Origin: Cavia porcellus
Taxonomy: Eukaryota; Chordata; Mammalia; Rodentia; Caviidae
Direction: 5' to 3'
DNA: 64,000 nucleotides
Assembly: GCF_034190915.1 (NCBI RefSeq)
Contig: NW_026947507.1
Location: forward strand, 18,300,501-18,364,500
Shown here: positions 10,925 to 22,647 of the stretch, piece by piece
Numbering within the stretch: position 1 is the stretch's first letter
How the letters are laid out: each line of letters begins with the position of its first letter
Notes under the pieces: model-generated
What the model saw: the letters and a program-made list of their open reading frames with translations, nothing else
What the model was told of the DNA's origin: nothing
Databases searched by the model: none
Program-made: the position numbers and the translations under genes

Positions 10925-12137
10925 GATTTCTTGTCTTCTGCACTGGCCCCTTCAAAGGCCGTTCCATGTCTAACTGCCTATAATATTTTAACTAACTCAG
11001 CTGCCTATAACATTCTACCCTTTGAAGCAGTAACTCAAAGTGCAGTGAAGGAATATGGGTGATGACCGATCTTGCTTCTTCAGGCTGACTTCTATCGTAG
11101 TTAGTATTGGCAGTCAGGAGAGAGTCTGCAGAGAGTCTATCAAAAGGCCCTTAATACACACAAGGAATTTTTATCTTGGGTAGGCATACAGCTTTAAATC
11201 TAAAGGGGACAAATCCAAAGAAAGAATTAATTATTCACGGACCCCATTTGATACCAATTTAATCAATTTTATCTAACAAATTACACTTGTAATCTTAGTG
11301 GTTGACCATAGTTCTGCCCCACCTCAGGACTCCCTGCCTTGTTGAGTCCCATTTTTCCTTACCTTAGGCTTGCCTTGTTTCGTGGTTTTACTTTATAAAA
11401 GTCTCTAGAAAAAACAGTCTTTGGAAACCCACTTGGGACCCTTTCTGTCTGTTTCTCAGAAAGAAGCTTTCTTTCTCTCAACAAACATATTTTACTCTTA
11501 AAAGAAATTAAAATAAAATTAACAAAAATGGCACCTAAGTGCAAAGTTAAAATATTGTGAGATAATTTGAAGATTATTTGAAAATATTTCAGCCAAAATA
11601 TCAAATAAATAAAATCATTATTCATTAAAGAATTATTTTTTCAGAAAATGCTGTAAGGCAGAATGTTCCTCAAGTGCTTAAAATTCTGGCATCTATGACA
11701 CATGGTCACCCTGATCAATAACTGGGAATATATAGATAGTGTTTAAGGTATCAGCCTGGTAAGTAAAATCATGTGAGATACAAAATTGGAAAAAATATGT
11801 AAGTTTGTAGCTTTTCAGTGCACTTAATTTTTTGTGTTCCATAATGTCGCAGTTATTATTAGAATTCAATTTTCTTCTAGAACTACTTGAAACACTAATT
11901 CTGAAATGCCAAATATATCAAGCTGACAACTTATTTCTGCTCATTTTCATATAATGAGCATATATGAGTATGAATATTTTGTACTTTTTCCATAATACAC
12001 ATAACAACTTTTTAAGACATCTGTGAGAATTCATGCTCAAAATGCTAAGGTCTGCAGGTAAGTTTCTACCTGAATATTCATATTCTACATGAATATGAGA
12101 GCATGCTTTGGTCAACAACAAAACTGATGTCATAAGG
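10925..12137. other. No recognised gene or repeat
   Basis: Mixed AT-rich sequence with only short chance open frames. Confidence 0.4.

Positions 12138-12175
<38 letters not shown>
12138..12175. repeat. (TA)n microsatellite
   Basis: About 19 TA units. Confidence 0.97.
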
Positions 12176-12178
<3 letters not shown>

Positions 12179-12249
12179 CATACATATAATTGTCAGGATC
12201 ATTTTAGTGGTCCCAGAATATTATTAATCTATTTTCAAAATAATTATAA

Positions 12250-12372
12250 GCCAGACATCTTGTTGCAATCTTATATTCCCAGCACAGGCGCTTAGGAGGA
12301 GCACAAATTCAAGCCCAGTATAGGCGACTTAGTGATTAGTGAGACCCTATAAGAAAAAATTAATAAAGAGCA
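12250..12372 (+). mobile_element. Degraded B1-type SINE
   Basis: AGCCAGACATCTTGTTGCAA, TATATTCCCAGCAC, GGAGGAGCACAAATTCAAGC and TAGTGAGACCCTATAAGAAA follow the order of a 7SL-derived B1, ending in A-rich sequence. It is clearly diverged, with weakened internal promoter boxes. Confidence 0.75.
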
Positions 12373-12375
12373 AAA

Positions 12376-12983
12376 ATGCAAAGATTTAAGTAAGTAGTTT
12401 AATATGAAGGTCTTGGTTTCAAAATCCCAAACTAAAAATTAAGTTATACATTTTTATTGGTCCACGTATATATATATAAAAAAAAAAAACAACTTGGTAG
12501 ATTTTTTCACAATCTGTCTAAAATTAATTTACAGAAAGTAAAATGTTACATTTATGGAATTGCCAAATCTAGAACCACACAGAATAAAATTAAAAAATAA
12601 ATTCAGAATCTGCCTTCTCCATTTATTTAGGTGAAGTGTTACTTTACTCAGCTTTAGAAAATTAATTTGTTATTGATAATATAGTAATCTGATTTTTTTT
12701 GTAAAAATCTATACTTTTTACTTTAATTACTTTGGATCTGAGATGCTTAGGGTCACTTTCTAACATGAAAAATGTTAAAAGAGATAAAATTCTTTGTCTC
12801 AGACTCTTGTCTTGAGTAAAATTTCAGAATAACATTTTGAACGAAAATGTGTATTTCTAGTTACTATTATAAATGTGTTTCTGGCTTTACTATTCATTTT
12901 AATTCCTGCTTACCTCTCACAGGCATTGTAATGTCACCTGAAATACTATTCGCTTCTCATAAGAGAATTTGTAGACTTTGAAT
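12376..12983. other. No recognised feature
   Basis: AT-rich, with no repeat family or extended open frame recognised. Confidence 0.4.
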
Positions 12984-13673
12984 TGGTGAAAGGATTTAAT
13001 GGGCAAATGAGTCTTTTTTGACAAAGCAATAACTTATAATCACCTTTTAATAACTAGAAATAGCTCAGTGAGAAAAATAACTATAACATACTCTACATTT
13101 TTATAATTTACATTTTATTCTTTAATTGAATAATTATATGTCCATTCATTCATATGTCTTTTAAGGGACACATTTTATCTTGCCCCAATTGGTATTAAGA
13201 AATGAATAGTATTATTGTAGACAGCTAAATTAGGTAGAATTGCTGTAGCTTGTTGGATGGGTAGGTCACTGAGAGAGTCAGTTCAGTGGATAAAACACAT
13301 TACAGCTGTGGTGTATCTGATGGAGGCCAGGCCACAAGATAAAGAGGAAATGATCAGACCTGTATAGCTCACCAAGAGATAAGATAAGGAAAGTGACAAC
13401 ACCTAGTCCAATAAAGTCTAGACTGACATCAGGCACTCAGGTGACACTAGCACAGCCTAATCCATTCTTTCTTAAAAAGATCTTTGTTGTTTCAGTGTAC
13501 ACTTGAGAGCTATGTGACCTGCTTCCCCACTGGATCAGTATTAAGCAGCTATACTTATAATCGTATTGATTGATCAAAATAATTGTACTACATTATACTC
13601 ACTTTGTTATTTTGTACCCACTTTGTGATTTTACTCTGTAAAACTGGTGAAAGGATTTAATGGGCAAATGAGT
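12984..13673. repeat. 29-bp direct repeats flanking a 632-bp segment
   Basis: Identical 29-bp copies, beginning TGGTGAAAGGATTTAATGGG, lie at 12,984-13,012 and 13,645-13,673. The enclosed sequence (13,013-13,644) is not recognised and has no obvious A tail or terminal TG...CA. The repeats could be an unusually long target-site duplication or a local rearrangement. Confidence 0.9.
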
Positions 13674-13696
13674 TGGAAAAGCAGAATCATTGAAAA

Positions 13697-13921
13697 CTCT
13701 CTGTTTGAATGTCCACTTTGTATTCTTTGATTTGAGCAACTACTGTGATTTGAGCAACTATTTCCAAGATGATAATATGTAATCTATTAACAGGTGATTT
13801 CTTACTCTTATGTTTTTTTTTTTTTTTTTTTTTTTGGTAGTTCTGTATTACGTGTACCCTTACACTGCTTTGTTTTGTGTTTTTCTCTTTTTCCTCTTAA
13901 ATAAAATTAAAAAAAAAAAAA
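13697..13921 (+). mobile_element. 5'-truncated half-L1-type 3' end
   Basis: TTTGAATGTCCACTTTGTATTCTTTG, then TGATTTGAGCAACTATTTCCAAGATGATAATATGTAATCTATTAAC in effect, closely follows the terminal 3' UTR of the element at 30,971-34,140 (33,965-34,140). It ends CCTCTTAAATAAAATT plus an A run. GAAAACTC on both sides (near 13,693 and 13,930) is a possible TSD. A T run interrupts it at 13,813-13,836. Confidence 0.8.
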
Positions 13922-13939
13922 AGAAAAAAGAAAACTCAC

Positions 13940-15400
13940 TTTTGGATCACCTGTCTCTTAGGAGCTATCACTTTAAATAAAAATTCCTTACCTTAAATTC
14001 CATTATTCCTTAAAATTTGTTTATCAATTTTGAGGAACACAAACTTGACGTATCTGACACCTAGAAGATTGAGACTTACATGTTCCCTCCTCTATATGTA
14101 TCATAGCAATACACTTTAGAAAAACTGATAGGTAATTATTAGTGTACGGTAGGATTGTCTCTTTACATGCGTACTTAACGTGGCTTTCAAAAAGAAAACC
14201 AGCTAATATATGTTACCAAGATATACTAGACTTTTACAATGCTATGAAAATGCCCTTCAAAATAATTATCTTAGGTCTGGCTTGGATTTTGAATATCCCA
14301 GATACTTTAAGGTAGTTTTTCTTAAGTAATACTGCTTACACATCAACTGAAGTTTTGGTTAAAGTGAAGTCATGACCAGCTCTCAGGTAAGAACTATTCC
14401 ATGGAACATACTCCATGAAACTAACTGATTTTTTATTACAATGAAAATTATTTTTGGCATTATTTTATGTATTCTGAATTTTCTAAGAGCACAAATACCA
14501 GGCAAATGAAAAAAGACTGTACACTTCTTAGGAAATTGCATAAACAACAGCAATCTTGTTGCTTATATTTATGATAAAACAGCATTAATCTCAGTGTTAG
14601 CTGCAACAATGTATTCTTCCATATAAATATAAACTCTTGACTCCTTCATTATGCTGATTGTTAACTGTGCCTACACATATACTAGAAATTCATCATTTTA
14701 TAATAATTTACATTGTTTTTTCTTTTCATTACAGTTATGCTGTGCTATTGATATTAAGTTGTATATCTGTACATTATTTTAATCTTAGAATTTATCTCAT
14801 AATTAGAAGTGAAATATTAAGATATTTTATAAAAGATGGGGCATAACATTGGGTTAAAAAATCTCATATTTTTCTACTGTAAACTTGAACTTTAGCATAA
14901 TAGTAGCCAGCTCTGCTTCTTGGTAGCTCTACCTGAAGGTTACATGAAGCAATCTTTATGTTTACCCACTTGGTATAATGAATGGTAAGTTGTATGCATC
15001 TGTATGAAATTGTCAATCCAGGATTTTTTACCCACACAATGATCTTTCTAACAGTTTTTGCATATGTTTACCTGAGCATCACAGGGGAAAAAAAAAAAAC
15101 ACTTAAAATATCCTTCTGTTATGTAAATATGTAATTTACTATAATGCACTCTGAGTATAACTCACAGTAGCTGGCATGAGCATAGCATGAATCCATCTGT
15201 GAATTCACCCACTTCACAGATGAATGGCAAGCTGTAAAGCAATATTTGTGCATTTAGGATTTCTTTTTAAAATCAAGTTTTCTTTTGATTTTTTTGGTAG
15301 AATTAGCCAAATTCAAGACAATGACACATGAAAAACTAAATTTGCAAGTGTCAGCAGAGATCAAAAGCCAATCACCAGGTAACTCATGCCTAGATGATGA
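13940..15400. other. No recognised feature
   Basis: AT-rich DNA. A 62-codon open frame at 14,658-14,846 is hydrophobic, as expected for AT-rich chance frames. Confidence 0.4.
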
Positions 15401-15404
15401 TGTT

Positions 15405-16780
15405 AATCAAAGTTCATGTGAATCAAAGTTCCTGTGACAATGAAATGTACCAAGAGTCAAAACTGTTACAGGCACAGGGAGTGAAGATTTTGCAGATTTA
15501 GGTAACAAAGAAATCAGCAATGTTAATATAGATTTGGGGAGTGAAGATTTTCCAGATTCAGATAGCAAAGAAAACAGCAATCTTAATATAGATTTGAATA
15601 GCTGAAATGGTACAAAGCAGTCACACAACCAAATAGAATGATTAAGTGTTAGAACTTTTCTGAAAATATAGTGAAGATCTTGGCAGGGATGAAATCTATT
15701 GGATAAAATGCCAGCACTGCTATTCAATGCTAAAAATATTTTATAACAGAAAAAATCACAACATGTTACAAAATACACAAATAAAAATATACAAGTAAAA
15801 TGTTCTATATACACCAGTAGCACCATTCCAAAATGTGTTTATTATGACACATCACTAGCTGAACTGAAAGCTCTCATAGATTTGCTGCTTTAGCAAGGAT
15901 TTCTTATGGTAATCAGAAGAATGTAAAAGACTTATAGATGTAAGACTTATGGTGTGGACTTGAGTTTTACAGAACAATGACCCTCAAGAGATTTAGTTTC
16001 CTTTAAAATTGCCGATGTTTATAAACAAAACTACCCAGGAAGAAGGAAAAAGAACTGATAATCTGAGTGTTATGGGATTGTTTGAGAGTTGTCTAAAATG
16101 GTCAAGCAATTTACATAGTATATGAACACGTGCATATTGATTGCAGCACTTGTGATCACTAAAGCTTTAGGCAGTACATTAGGGTGGTGTGGTGATTATG
16201 GTTAAGGGAAGGGAAGGAAGTGATTCAGCTTCTTTGCCTCTAACTGTACTAACCTTAACAAAACCGAAGCCTGAGATGGTTAGTCTTCTACAACAAAATC
16301 AAAGGTGGAATAACTTCTGTTGATGAATTATGAAGCAACTATGATGCCACTTGAAACAGAAGGCATTAGCCAATGGTTGTGTTTTACTCAATTCTAAAAA
16401 TATGTGGCATAAATAGTTAGATCACAAAGAAAATAAGAAGTAAAAAATATCATTGAGAAATATTTTTAGAGGATTGGAATTGAAACTCTTAGGGATATTG
16501 ATAGCAAAAAGAGAACAAAATGTTTCTGCCAAAGGAGCCACACAAAAAATCATTGACTGCACTGGTGAACTGACAGGAGCAACATTATAAATACCTACTA
16601 TGACAACAAGAAAACCAGAAAGATGTCAACTGTGCCCTGCATAAAAGCATAGGATAACAAAACATATGTGCTATCAGTGTAAGTAGTATTTGTGCATGGA
16701 ACATGCAATTATCATGTGTAAAGCCTGCTTTAGGTGTGAAAGTGGAAGCAAAGATAGACCTCTGATGTGTTTACATTGTA
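15405..16780 (+). pseudogene. piggyBac-type transposase remnant
   Basis: piggyBac transposases are DDD-type cut-and-paste enzymes that insert at TTAA. Read across frames, the order matches the family. First comes an acidic N-terminal region (GSEDF.D, 15,477-15,600). Next is TKYTNKNI followed by DTSLAELKALIDLLLYQGFL at about 15,840-15,905, the start of the transposase domain. Later comes FYNKIKGGITSVDEL at about 16,290-16,330, the family's YNxTKGGVDTVD box. Then PMVVFYSILKICGINS at 16,370-16,420 and a basic KISLRNIFRGLELKLL stretch follow. A C-terminal cysteine-rich domain (CQLCPA, MCYQCK, CMEHAIIMCKACF) lies at 16,625-16,740. Stops, frameshifts and a large loss in the middle of the catalytic core make it inactive. 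Terminal repeats and TTAA ends were not located. It could be a transposon copy or a retrocopy of a PGBD-like gene. Confidence 0.8.
15477..15596 (+). repeat. 60-bp in-frame tandem duplication in the piggyBac N-terminus
   Basis: 15,477-15,536 and 15,537-15,596 are 60-bp units differing at about six positions, both starting GGGAGTGAAGATTTT and ending TTAATATAGATTTG. They encode a repeated 20-residue acidic unit beginning GSEDF and ending NIDL. Just upstream, AATCAAAGTTC is also tandemly repeated (about 15,405-15,437). Confidence 0.92.
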
Positions 16781-16923
16781 GTTTACAAGGTTTTATTCTG
16801 TGGTAGGACTTTGTTTTTAAACATCAGAAATACAAACATTTTGTTCTCCTTCTGCTATCAATATCCCTAAGAGTTTCAATTCCAATCCTCTAAAAATATT
16901 TCTCAATGATATTTTGTACTTCT
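16436..16923. repeat. 90-bp inverted duplication with 308-bp spacer
   Basis: 16,436-16,525 and 16,834-16,923 are reverse complements over 90 bp with three mismatches. The arm contains the piggyBac segment between the FYSILKICGIN box and the cysteine-rich domain. The spacer contains the cysteine-rich domain itself. ACATCAGAA at 16,821-16,829 and its complement TTCTGATGT at 16,920-16,928 bracket the right arm. Confidence 0.95.
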
Positions 16924-16990
16924 GATGTTTTTCTGATGTTTTTAGGTTTGGTAACAAGTTAACAGGCAATGTGAAAAGATCGTTGTAATT

Positions 16991-17165
16991 GGGCATGGTG
17001 GTGTATGTCTGTAATCTCAGCACATGGGAGGCTGAAGCAGGGGGATTTCTATGATTTATAGTCCAGCCAGGGCTACTTAGTTAGTTCAAAACCAATATGA
17101 ATTATACAGAGAGATCCTGTTTCACAGTAACAGCAGAACAAATGAAAGAGAGAAAAAGAACAAAA
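16991..17165 (+). mobile_element. B1-type SINE
   Basis: GGGCATGGTGGTGTATGTCT, GTAATCTCAGCAC, GGGAGGCTGAAGCAGGGGGA, CAGCCAGGGCTACTTAGTTAG and AGAGATCCTGTTTCACAG follow 7SL/B1 order, ending in purine-rich sequence. It separates the two piggyBac C-terminal regions. Confidence 0.9.
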
Positions 17166-17284
17166 CTGTATGTGTCAATTCTAAGCACTCATTAGAGATT
17201 TCATATTTTTTATATTTTATTGATATCTTATGTTCCTGCTACTAGCACATCATAAAATATAGTAGAAAGCTTCTGACAAAAACA

Positions 17285-17410
17285 GAAGTGACAAGAAAGG
17301 CCTGCCACACAGGAAAGAAAAGTAAACGCTTGTGCTATCATTTTAAGCCAGATGTGTGCATGGAATGTGCAGTTGTCATGTGTGAAGACTGCCCTGAATG
17401 TGACAATTGA
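17285..17410 (+). pseudogene. Second piggyBac C-terminal cysteine-rich domain
   Basis: One frame reads TRKACHTGKKSKRLCYHF, then VCMECAVVMCEDCPECDN and a stop. This is the CxxC...CxxH/C...CxxC pattern of the piggyBac C-terminus, and it is partly better preserved than the copy at 16,625-16,740. It lies about 660 bp downstream in the same orientation. No separate catalytic domain is visible for it, so it may come from a second, older or rearranged copy. Confidence 0.7.
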
Positions 17411-20400
17411 AGCAGTTTATTTTTGTTGAGGAGTTCTGCTGATGCTTTAGATTAGTATGGATGAACACTTCCTTTGCTTCTTATTCAAGGGACCAGCACT
17501 ATCTTCATCTTTGGGACCTTTTTCCAAAAGCAAAATTTCAGTCCAACACAGGTTTGCAGAATAGTACCTTTTGTTCAAGAATTTCATGTAGTTTTATGCA
17601 CTAACATTTTTGAGAAACATGGCCCGACCACATCTCCTGCATATTGATCGTTAAGCCAACCACTATCCTACAGCTAACAGCAGCACGTGTGATATCCACC
17701 ATCTATGATGTGTACCAGAATATATGAAAGTCATAGAATTTATGGCATGGTATCATCTGCACCTTGATTTACTATTGTGCTCATTATTTCCAGAAAATGG
17801 GGGAAAGTCTTGGTGTGGATTGTCCTTCCCTATGTAGGTCATATTGAAATTCCCTTCTGTACCAGGGAAAAATAAAGAAAGGAGAGAAGGCAGATGAGAA
17901 GGAGAGCTTTCCCAGCAGACCTAAAATGTAACGTCAAAGTCCAAGAAATGGATGATTTCCTCCTTCTTTCCCCTTCAGCAGCAACCAGGGCTTGTTCATT
18001 AGCATTACTTCTCCGGGCACTAGTAGGACACATAGATTTATATTACATCATCTATTATGCTTCTTTTTCTTTCTTTGCAGGAGATTTTCCTCAAAATTAA
18101 ATATCTCCCCCCACACAACACCTGCAAATTTGAAGTATAAGAGTTGAATAAATTATTTCTACCTCTGTTTTTCCTCCATTATCCTGAGAGATGTCTACTA
18201 ACCCTCCGTTACCATGTTTAAGTAAAGCTACCCGTAATAGTCGCCATTACAAAGGATCTTTAATTAAGCTAGGAATTTTTTTTAAAAATCTCTCTTAATA
18301 CAACCAAAAAATTTCCTAGCACCCTAAATAATGGAAATCCCAATATTATGTTTATACATAATGAAATAAAGAATTAGAAAAAGACTAATTTCAGTAATTC
18401 TAAATATTTTTCACTGGGAAGTTAATTTTAAATGAGAGGAATAAAAGAAACTGTCATTGTAATGAATTTCAGATAATTTTCTGGTGTAGACCCTTTGAAG
18501 AGGGTAAAATGTAAAATGTAAAATGACTCTGAGCTGGTTCAGTTTCCTGAAGAGTTAAGCACTGGAGGAGCAGAATTAAAATCAGATGCTTCCTGCAGTT
18601 TAATTTTATTGACAGATTGAGGACTAAATCATAGCAATAATGATTCCTGACTATCAAATGTTTCCGGGAATTTTAAGTTTAATGCTCTTTATGTCAACTT
18701 TAAATCTCTTGTTATTTTCTATAGCATAAGAATTAGGAAAAGTTAATAAACAGAGACAGGTGAAGATTTTTCTTCAATTTCCATTTCCTAAATACATTTG
18801 TAAAGATTTGTCCATTTTTCTGGTTTTATTTGTTGTTGCTTATTTTTTGTTTAATTTTGTCATCATAAATCCTACTTAATACTTGTAGAAATATAGAGGT
18901 CTTATTCACACTCCTAAGTAACCATTTGAGACAAATTTCATGCAAAATTTATATGCTTTGGCAGTTTGCATCTGTTACTCAGGCAAGACACAGGCTACTT
19001 GCTGAATATCACACGCACGTTGTGATTATGACTACACATCTGGCTATAAATGTGTTCACATTTGGCCAGCTAACATTTTTCGGTCATTTGGAATTACGCT
19101 ATCAGAAAACTAAAACACAGATGATGGAATTGCACTTCTCCAACTGTCAAAGAAGTTATCGAATCATTCATTATATGTAAATATAAAAGAGAAAGCATAT
19201 ATATTTATACTTATAGGTTTCCACTGCTGAGAATTTTCAGATATATTTTAAAGCCTCTGAGTAAAATTACACATATTAGAATATTTTTTCACTATTCATG
19301 TTCATTTTGTTTGCCTCCAACAACTTCCTCCACTCCCCTTCAACTTAAATGCTCCCACAGTGTTCCCTGCGGCTGTTAGTGACCACCTACTAAACCCCAC
19401 TGCTCCTCTTCCTTTCTACTCTTCTATTTCTGTTTCTGTTTAGAGTGCTGTCATGTACGTCAAGAACTGTTAAAGATACAGAAGAAAATTCACTCCACTG
19501 CACAATAGGAGACTAATGTATCCTTAATGGAGAGCATAAATACTTTGTCAGAGCAATCAGAGTCTCTTGTTCAGATACACTAGATTCTTTCCTGTGTTCA
19601 TTAGCCTGTTTGTCCTTGAAATAAACTTTTTACCCTTTTATAGACAAGAGCAATAATTCATGAGAGAAATGGGAATAGAAAACAGTCCTCCCTATTCCCA
19701 GCAGAGTATTCTTGCCATAAGATTATATTGAATCCTTATACACATTAGCCATTTCCCTTGCACACTGAAACAGATCAGTATTTTTGATTGAGTTTGACAT
19801 TTTGAAATTTAACTACAATAGCTTACCCTATAAACAGGAAGTGACTGTAAAACAGATGTTCTTATTTAGAGAAGATGTTACTAAAAGAGCAAATCACTAA
19901 ATTTGTCCTTGCTGTAATTGTGTCATTTAAACCAAGAGGAAAAAGTCACAGTTCTAGGACTGAAAAAACCCTGATAGGATAATTATGCCATTATTCAACG
20001 TTATAAGATGTCACCTGAAAAAAGAATGTGATTTAAGGTTCAACACTGTTTCCATATGATACAAATAACAATTTTCAAATTCTGGTATGCAATTACTGAG
20101 CAAAAAGCATCCAATATATGGGGAAATAAAGATTTGTGGATGGTTTATAATGAGTTAGGAAAAAGACTTAGCCTCAAACTCTGCAAACCAATGACTATGT
20201 TTTTAAATTTTGGAGGGAAAATTAGTTCTTTGACTTTATTAAGCATGAGCTTTATCTATGAAAGTGCAGCAACTGTTTTTGGTTCATGCTTTTTTAAAGG
20301 CAAATTTATTATGAAGATAATTAACATTTAAGTTTATAAATATGACTTCATTGTGAATAAATGGTTTAAGTGGGATTTAAAAACTACTGCAGAAAGTTTT

Positions 20401-21933
20401 ATAATTTTTGGAAAGATAAAATGAGTGTTTTTTCAAGCTCTTTGTCATGAGATAATGCTGTCTTCCCAGTGACACCCTATAAGTTCATCTATCCTCATCT
20501 TCAGTGCCTCAAAAAGGACAGGTCTGGAGATCACAGAGATACCTAATGAATTGATTTATACAACTTACAGTCAATGGGTCCATGATGAGAAAACTATCCA
20601 AGTTTGAACAAGGTGTTTACAAAAAGCATATTGAGGACTGAGCAGTCCATGAGAAGTCAAATGGAATGTCAGTTTTTATTGTTGAGAGAGAAAAGTGAAG
20701 GAAACATTTTGTTAAAAAATATTATAATGATAGACTGCAGAGACCCAATTAATCTGACATACTTAATTTCTTCTTCTTAAATGATATTTCAATGGCTGAT
20801 GCATTCCTTACAAAAATTTGTAAACAAAATTTGACAGTATCGCTTAAGCCAAATTTAATGGCAAATTATTCATTGTCAAAGAATGCAATATTTGAAGCAT
20901 TTCTCGAATCAACAAAATACAGATATACAATCTTAACACTAACTGCATTTTTAAAAACTGACTTTAATTTTCACTTTGAATTGGTTCTATTGCAGACAAC
21001 TTAATGTAGACATTTTCAGATCTTCTTTTTAAAAACTCCTGAGAATATACAAATTAATGATAGACCATTTTAGAAACTTCATTTTAGACAGTCCTGCTGT
21101 TCTTGTTATTAATGTCCTGTAGACAAGGATGGACTGACCAAGCATGAACTCACCCCTGTAATGGACATTAGGTAGACGAGAGATTCATCATGTATATTAG
21201 CAAGCAGATCTGTGCTGGCAGTAGTCACCGAGTATTTTTTTTAACACTTTGGAAATGAGATGTCTCTTTTAATTCAGTGCTTCAGAACGAAGATGAATCT
21301 CAAGGAACTATGTGAGTGAGTCACACAGTTTGGATCCAGACTATGATCCTGTGAATGTATTTGAGTACATAATTTATATACACAGAACCAGTGATGTCAT
21401 GTTGCATTTATCAGTCATGTGACTCTTTGAATCACAGAATCATGAAAAAAGACTTAAACTCTTATCAGTTTATTAGATCAACAGGAAACATTACATTTTT
21501 TTCCACACTCAGAAATAGAAATCATAAAAGGAAAGATTATGAAAGACTACTTCTCATGTAAAAACTATGATGCAGATTATTTTCAGCAGACAATGATCTG
21601 GAAAACTTCCAGTAAAATTCTTCACTAGATGTTCTTCAATTTTATGAAGTAATTCTTATAATTATACAATAACATCCCATAGCATTTTTGAGTACACTTG
21701 CAGTGCCAATTATGAAACCATTTTGATGACAATTTTATGCACATATTTGTGATTAAATATTGTTGTAGACATTTCTGTAAGGTTGTTTTTGAGTAAGGTT
21801 TCAATTTATGTGGACTTTGAACAAAGAAATCTGTTCTCCATATTCTGAGTGAGTCTCATACAATCAATGGAAGCCCTCAATAGAACAAAACATTGGTTCT
21901 CTTCCTCTTTCACCCATGCTCCCAAACCTCCAG
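17411..21933. other. Long stretch without recognised genes
   Basis: No SINE, LTR or coding domain was recognised. The part 17,411-18,130 is somewhat GC-richer and could contain further piggyBac-linked or LTR sequence. An imperfect 15-bp inverted repeat (GCTAGGAA plus T run) lies at 18,268-18,320. Confidence 0.4.
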
Positions 21934-22118
21934 CAAGAGAGACTTCTCTTTTGTTTTTGTCTTTTTGAGACAGGGTCTCGCTATGCAGTTCAGGCTGGCC
22001 TTGAGCTCACTTTGTAGCCCAGGCTGGTCTCGAACTCACTACGATCCTCCTGCCTCAGCCTCCCATAGGCTGAGATTACAGGCATGAGCCTCCACGCCCA
22101 GCTCAAGAGAGACTTCTC
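21934..22118 (-). mobile_element. B1-type SINE with 15-bp TSD
   Basis: The body (21,949-22,103) reads on plus as the complement of a B1: GAGACAGGGTCTCGCTATGC, then two related blocks, CAGGCTGGCCTTGAGCTCAC and CAGGCTGGTCTCGAACTCAC. These blocks are the internal duplication typical of rodent B1. CCTCCTGCCTCAGCCTCCCA and GATTACAGGCATGAGCC follow. Perfect 15-bp direct repeats CAAGAGAGACTTCTC flank it. It is well preserved, hence relatively young. Confidence 0.95.
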
Positions 22119-22291
22119 CAGAATAGTCATTTCATATTTTACCTGCAGTCTGTTCTCTTCCTGGTTCTTCAGCCAACTTTCAATTTGTAATTACAACAGT
22201 TCCCTCAGTCTACTAGATTGCTACCCGATTTGTTACTCACCAAATTTCCACAAGTAAAAGAGCCAATTGCCTTAAAAAATAGGTGTGCATG

Positions 22292-22311
22292 CACACACAC
22301 ACACACACACA
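22292..22311. repeat. (CA)n microsatellite
   Basis: Ten CA units after a short GTGCATGCAC stretch. Confidence 0.95.
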
Positions 22312-22647
22312 TTCGTATCCTATGAGTTCTGTTTTTCTGAAGAATCTTACTAATTCAGACCCCAGAAGCTTGGCTTTCATTTTTCCTGTATTCAGTTTAC
22401 TTCTAGAGCATATATCAAGTCAATAGTTAAGCATCAGTTAAATAGTTACAAACATATAGCCTCATGAAATGAGTATAAAATTTTATGCATTATTTTTACA
22501 AGATAATAAATAATGTATGAATTCCAGCTTTTATAATGAAGTGGAGATAAGCAACCCCCATGTTCAATTAAAGAACAAGTAGACTTTAATAAATAGCTGG
22601 AAAAAAGATCTTAAATAATGACAGGAATCTATAAATAATGATAGTTT

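Noticed and set aside
12138..12175. Tandem array resembling a CRISPR or satellite
   Set aside because: It is a simple TA microsatellite with no spacers. The window is mammalian.
15407..15826. 139-codon minus-strand open frame as a gene
   Set aside because: It overlaps the piggyBac remnant. The plus strand shows the family motifs, and the minus frame is a repeat-driven shadow.
18268..18320. Inverted repeat as a miniature transposon
   Set aside because: The 15-bp arms are largely T/A runs with one length difference, so chance similarity is likely.
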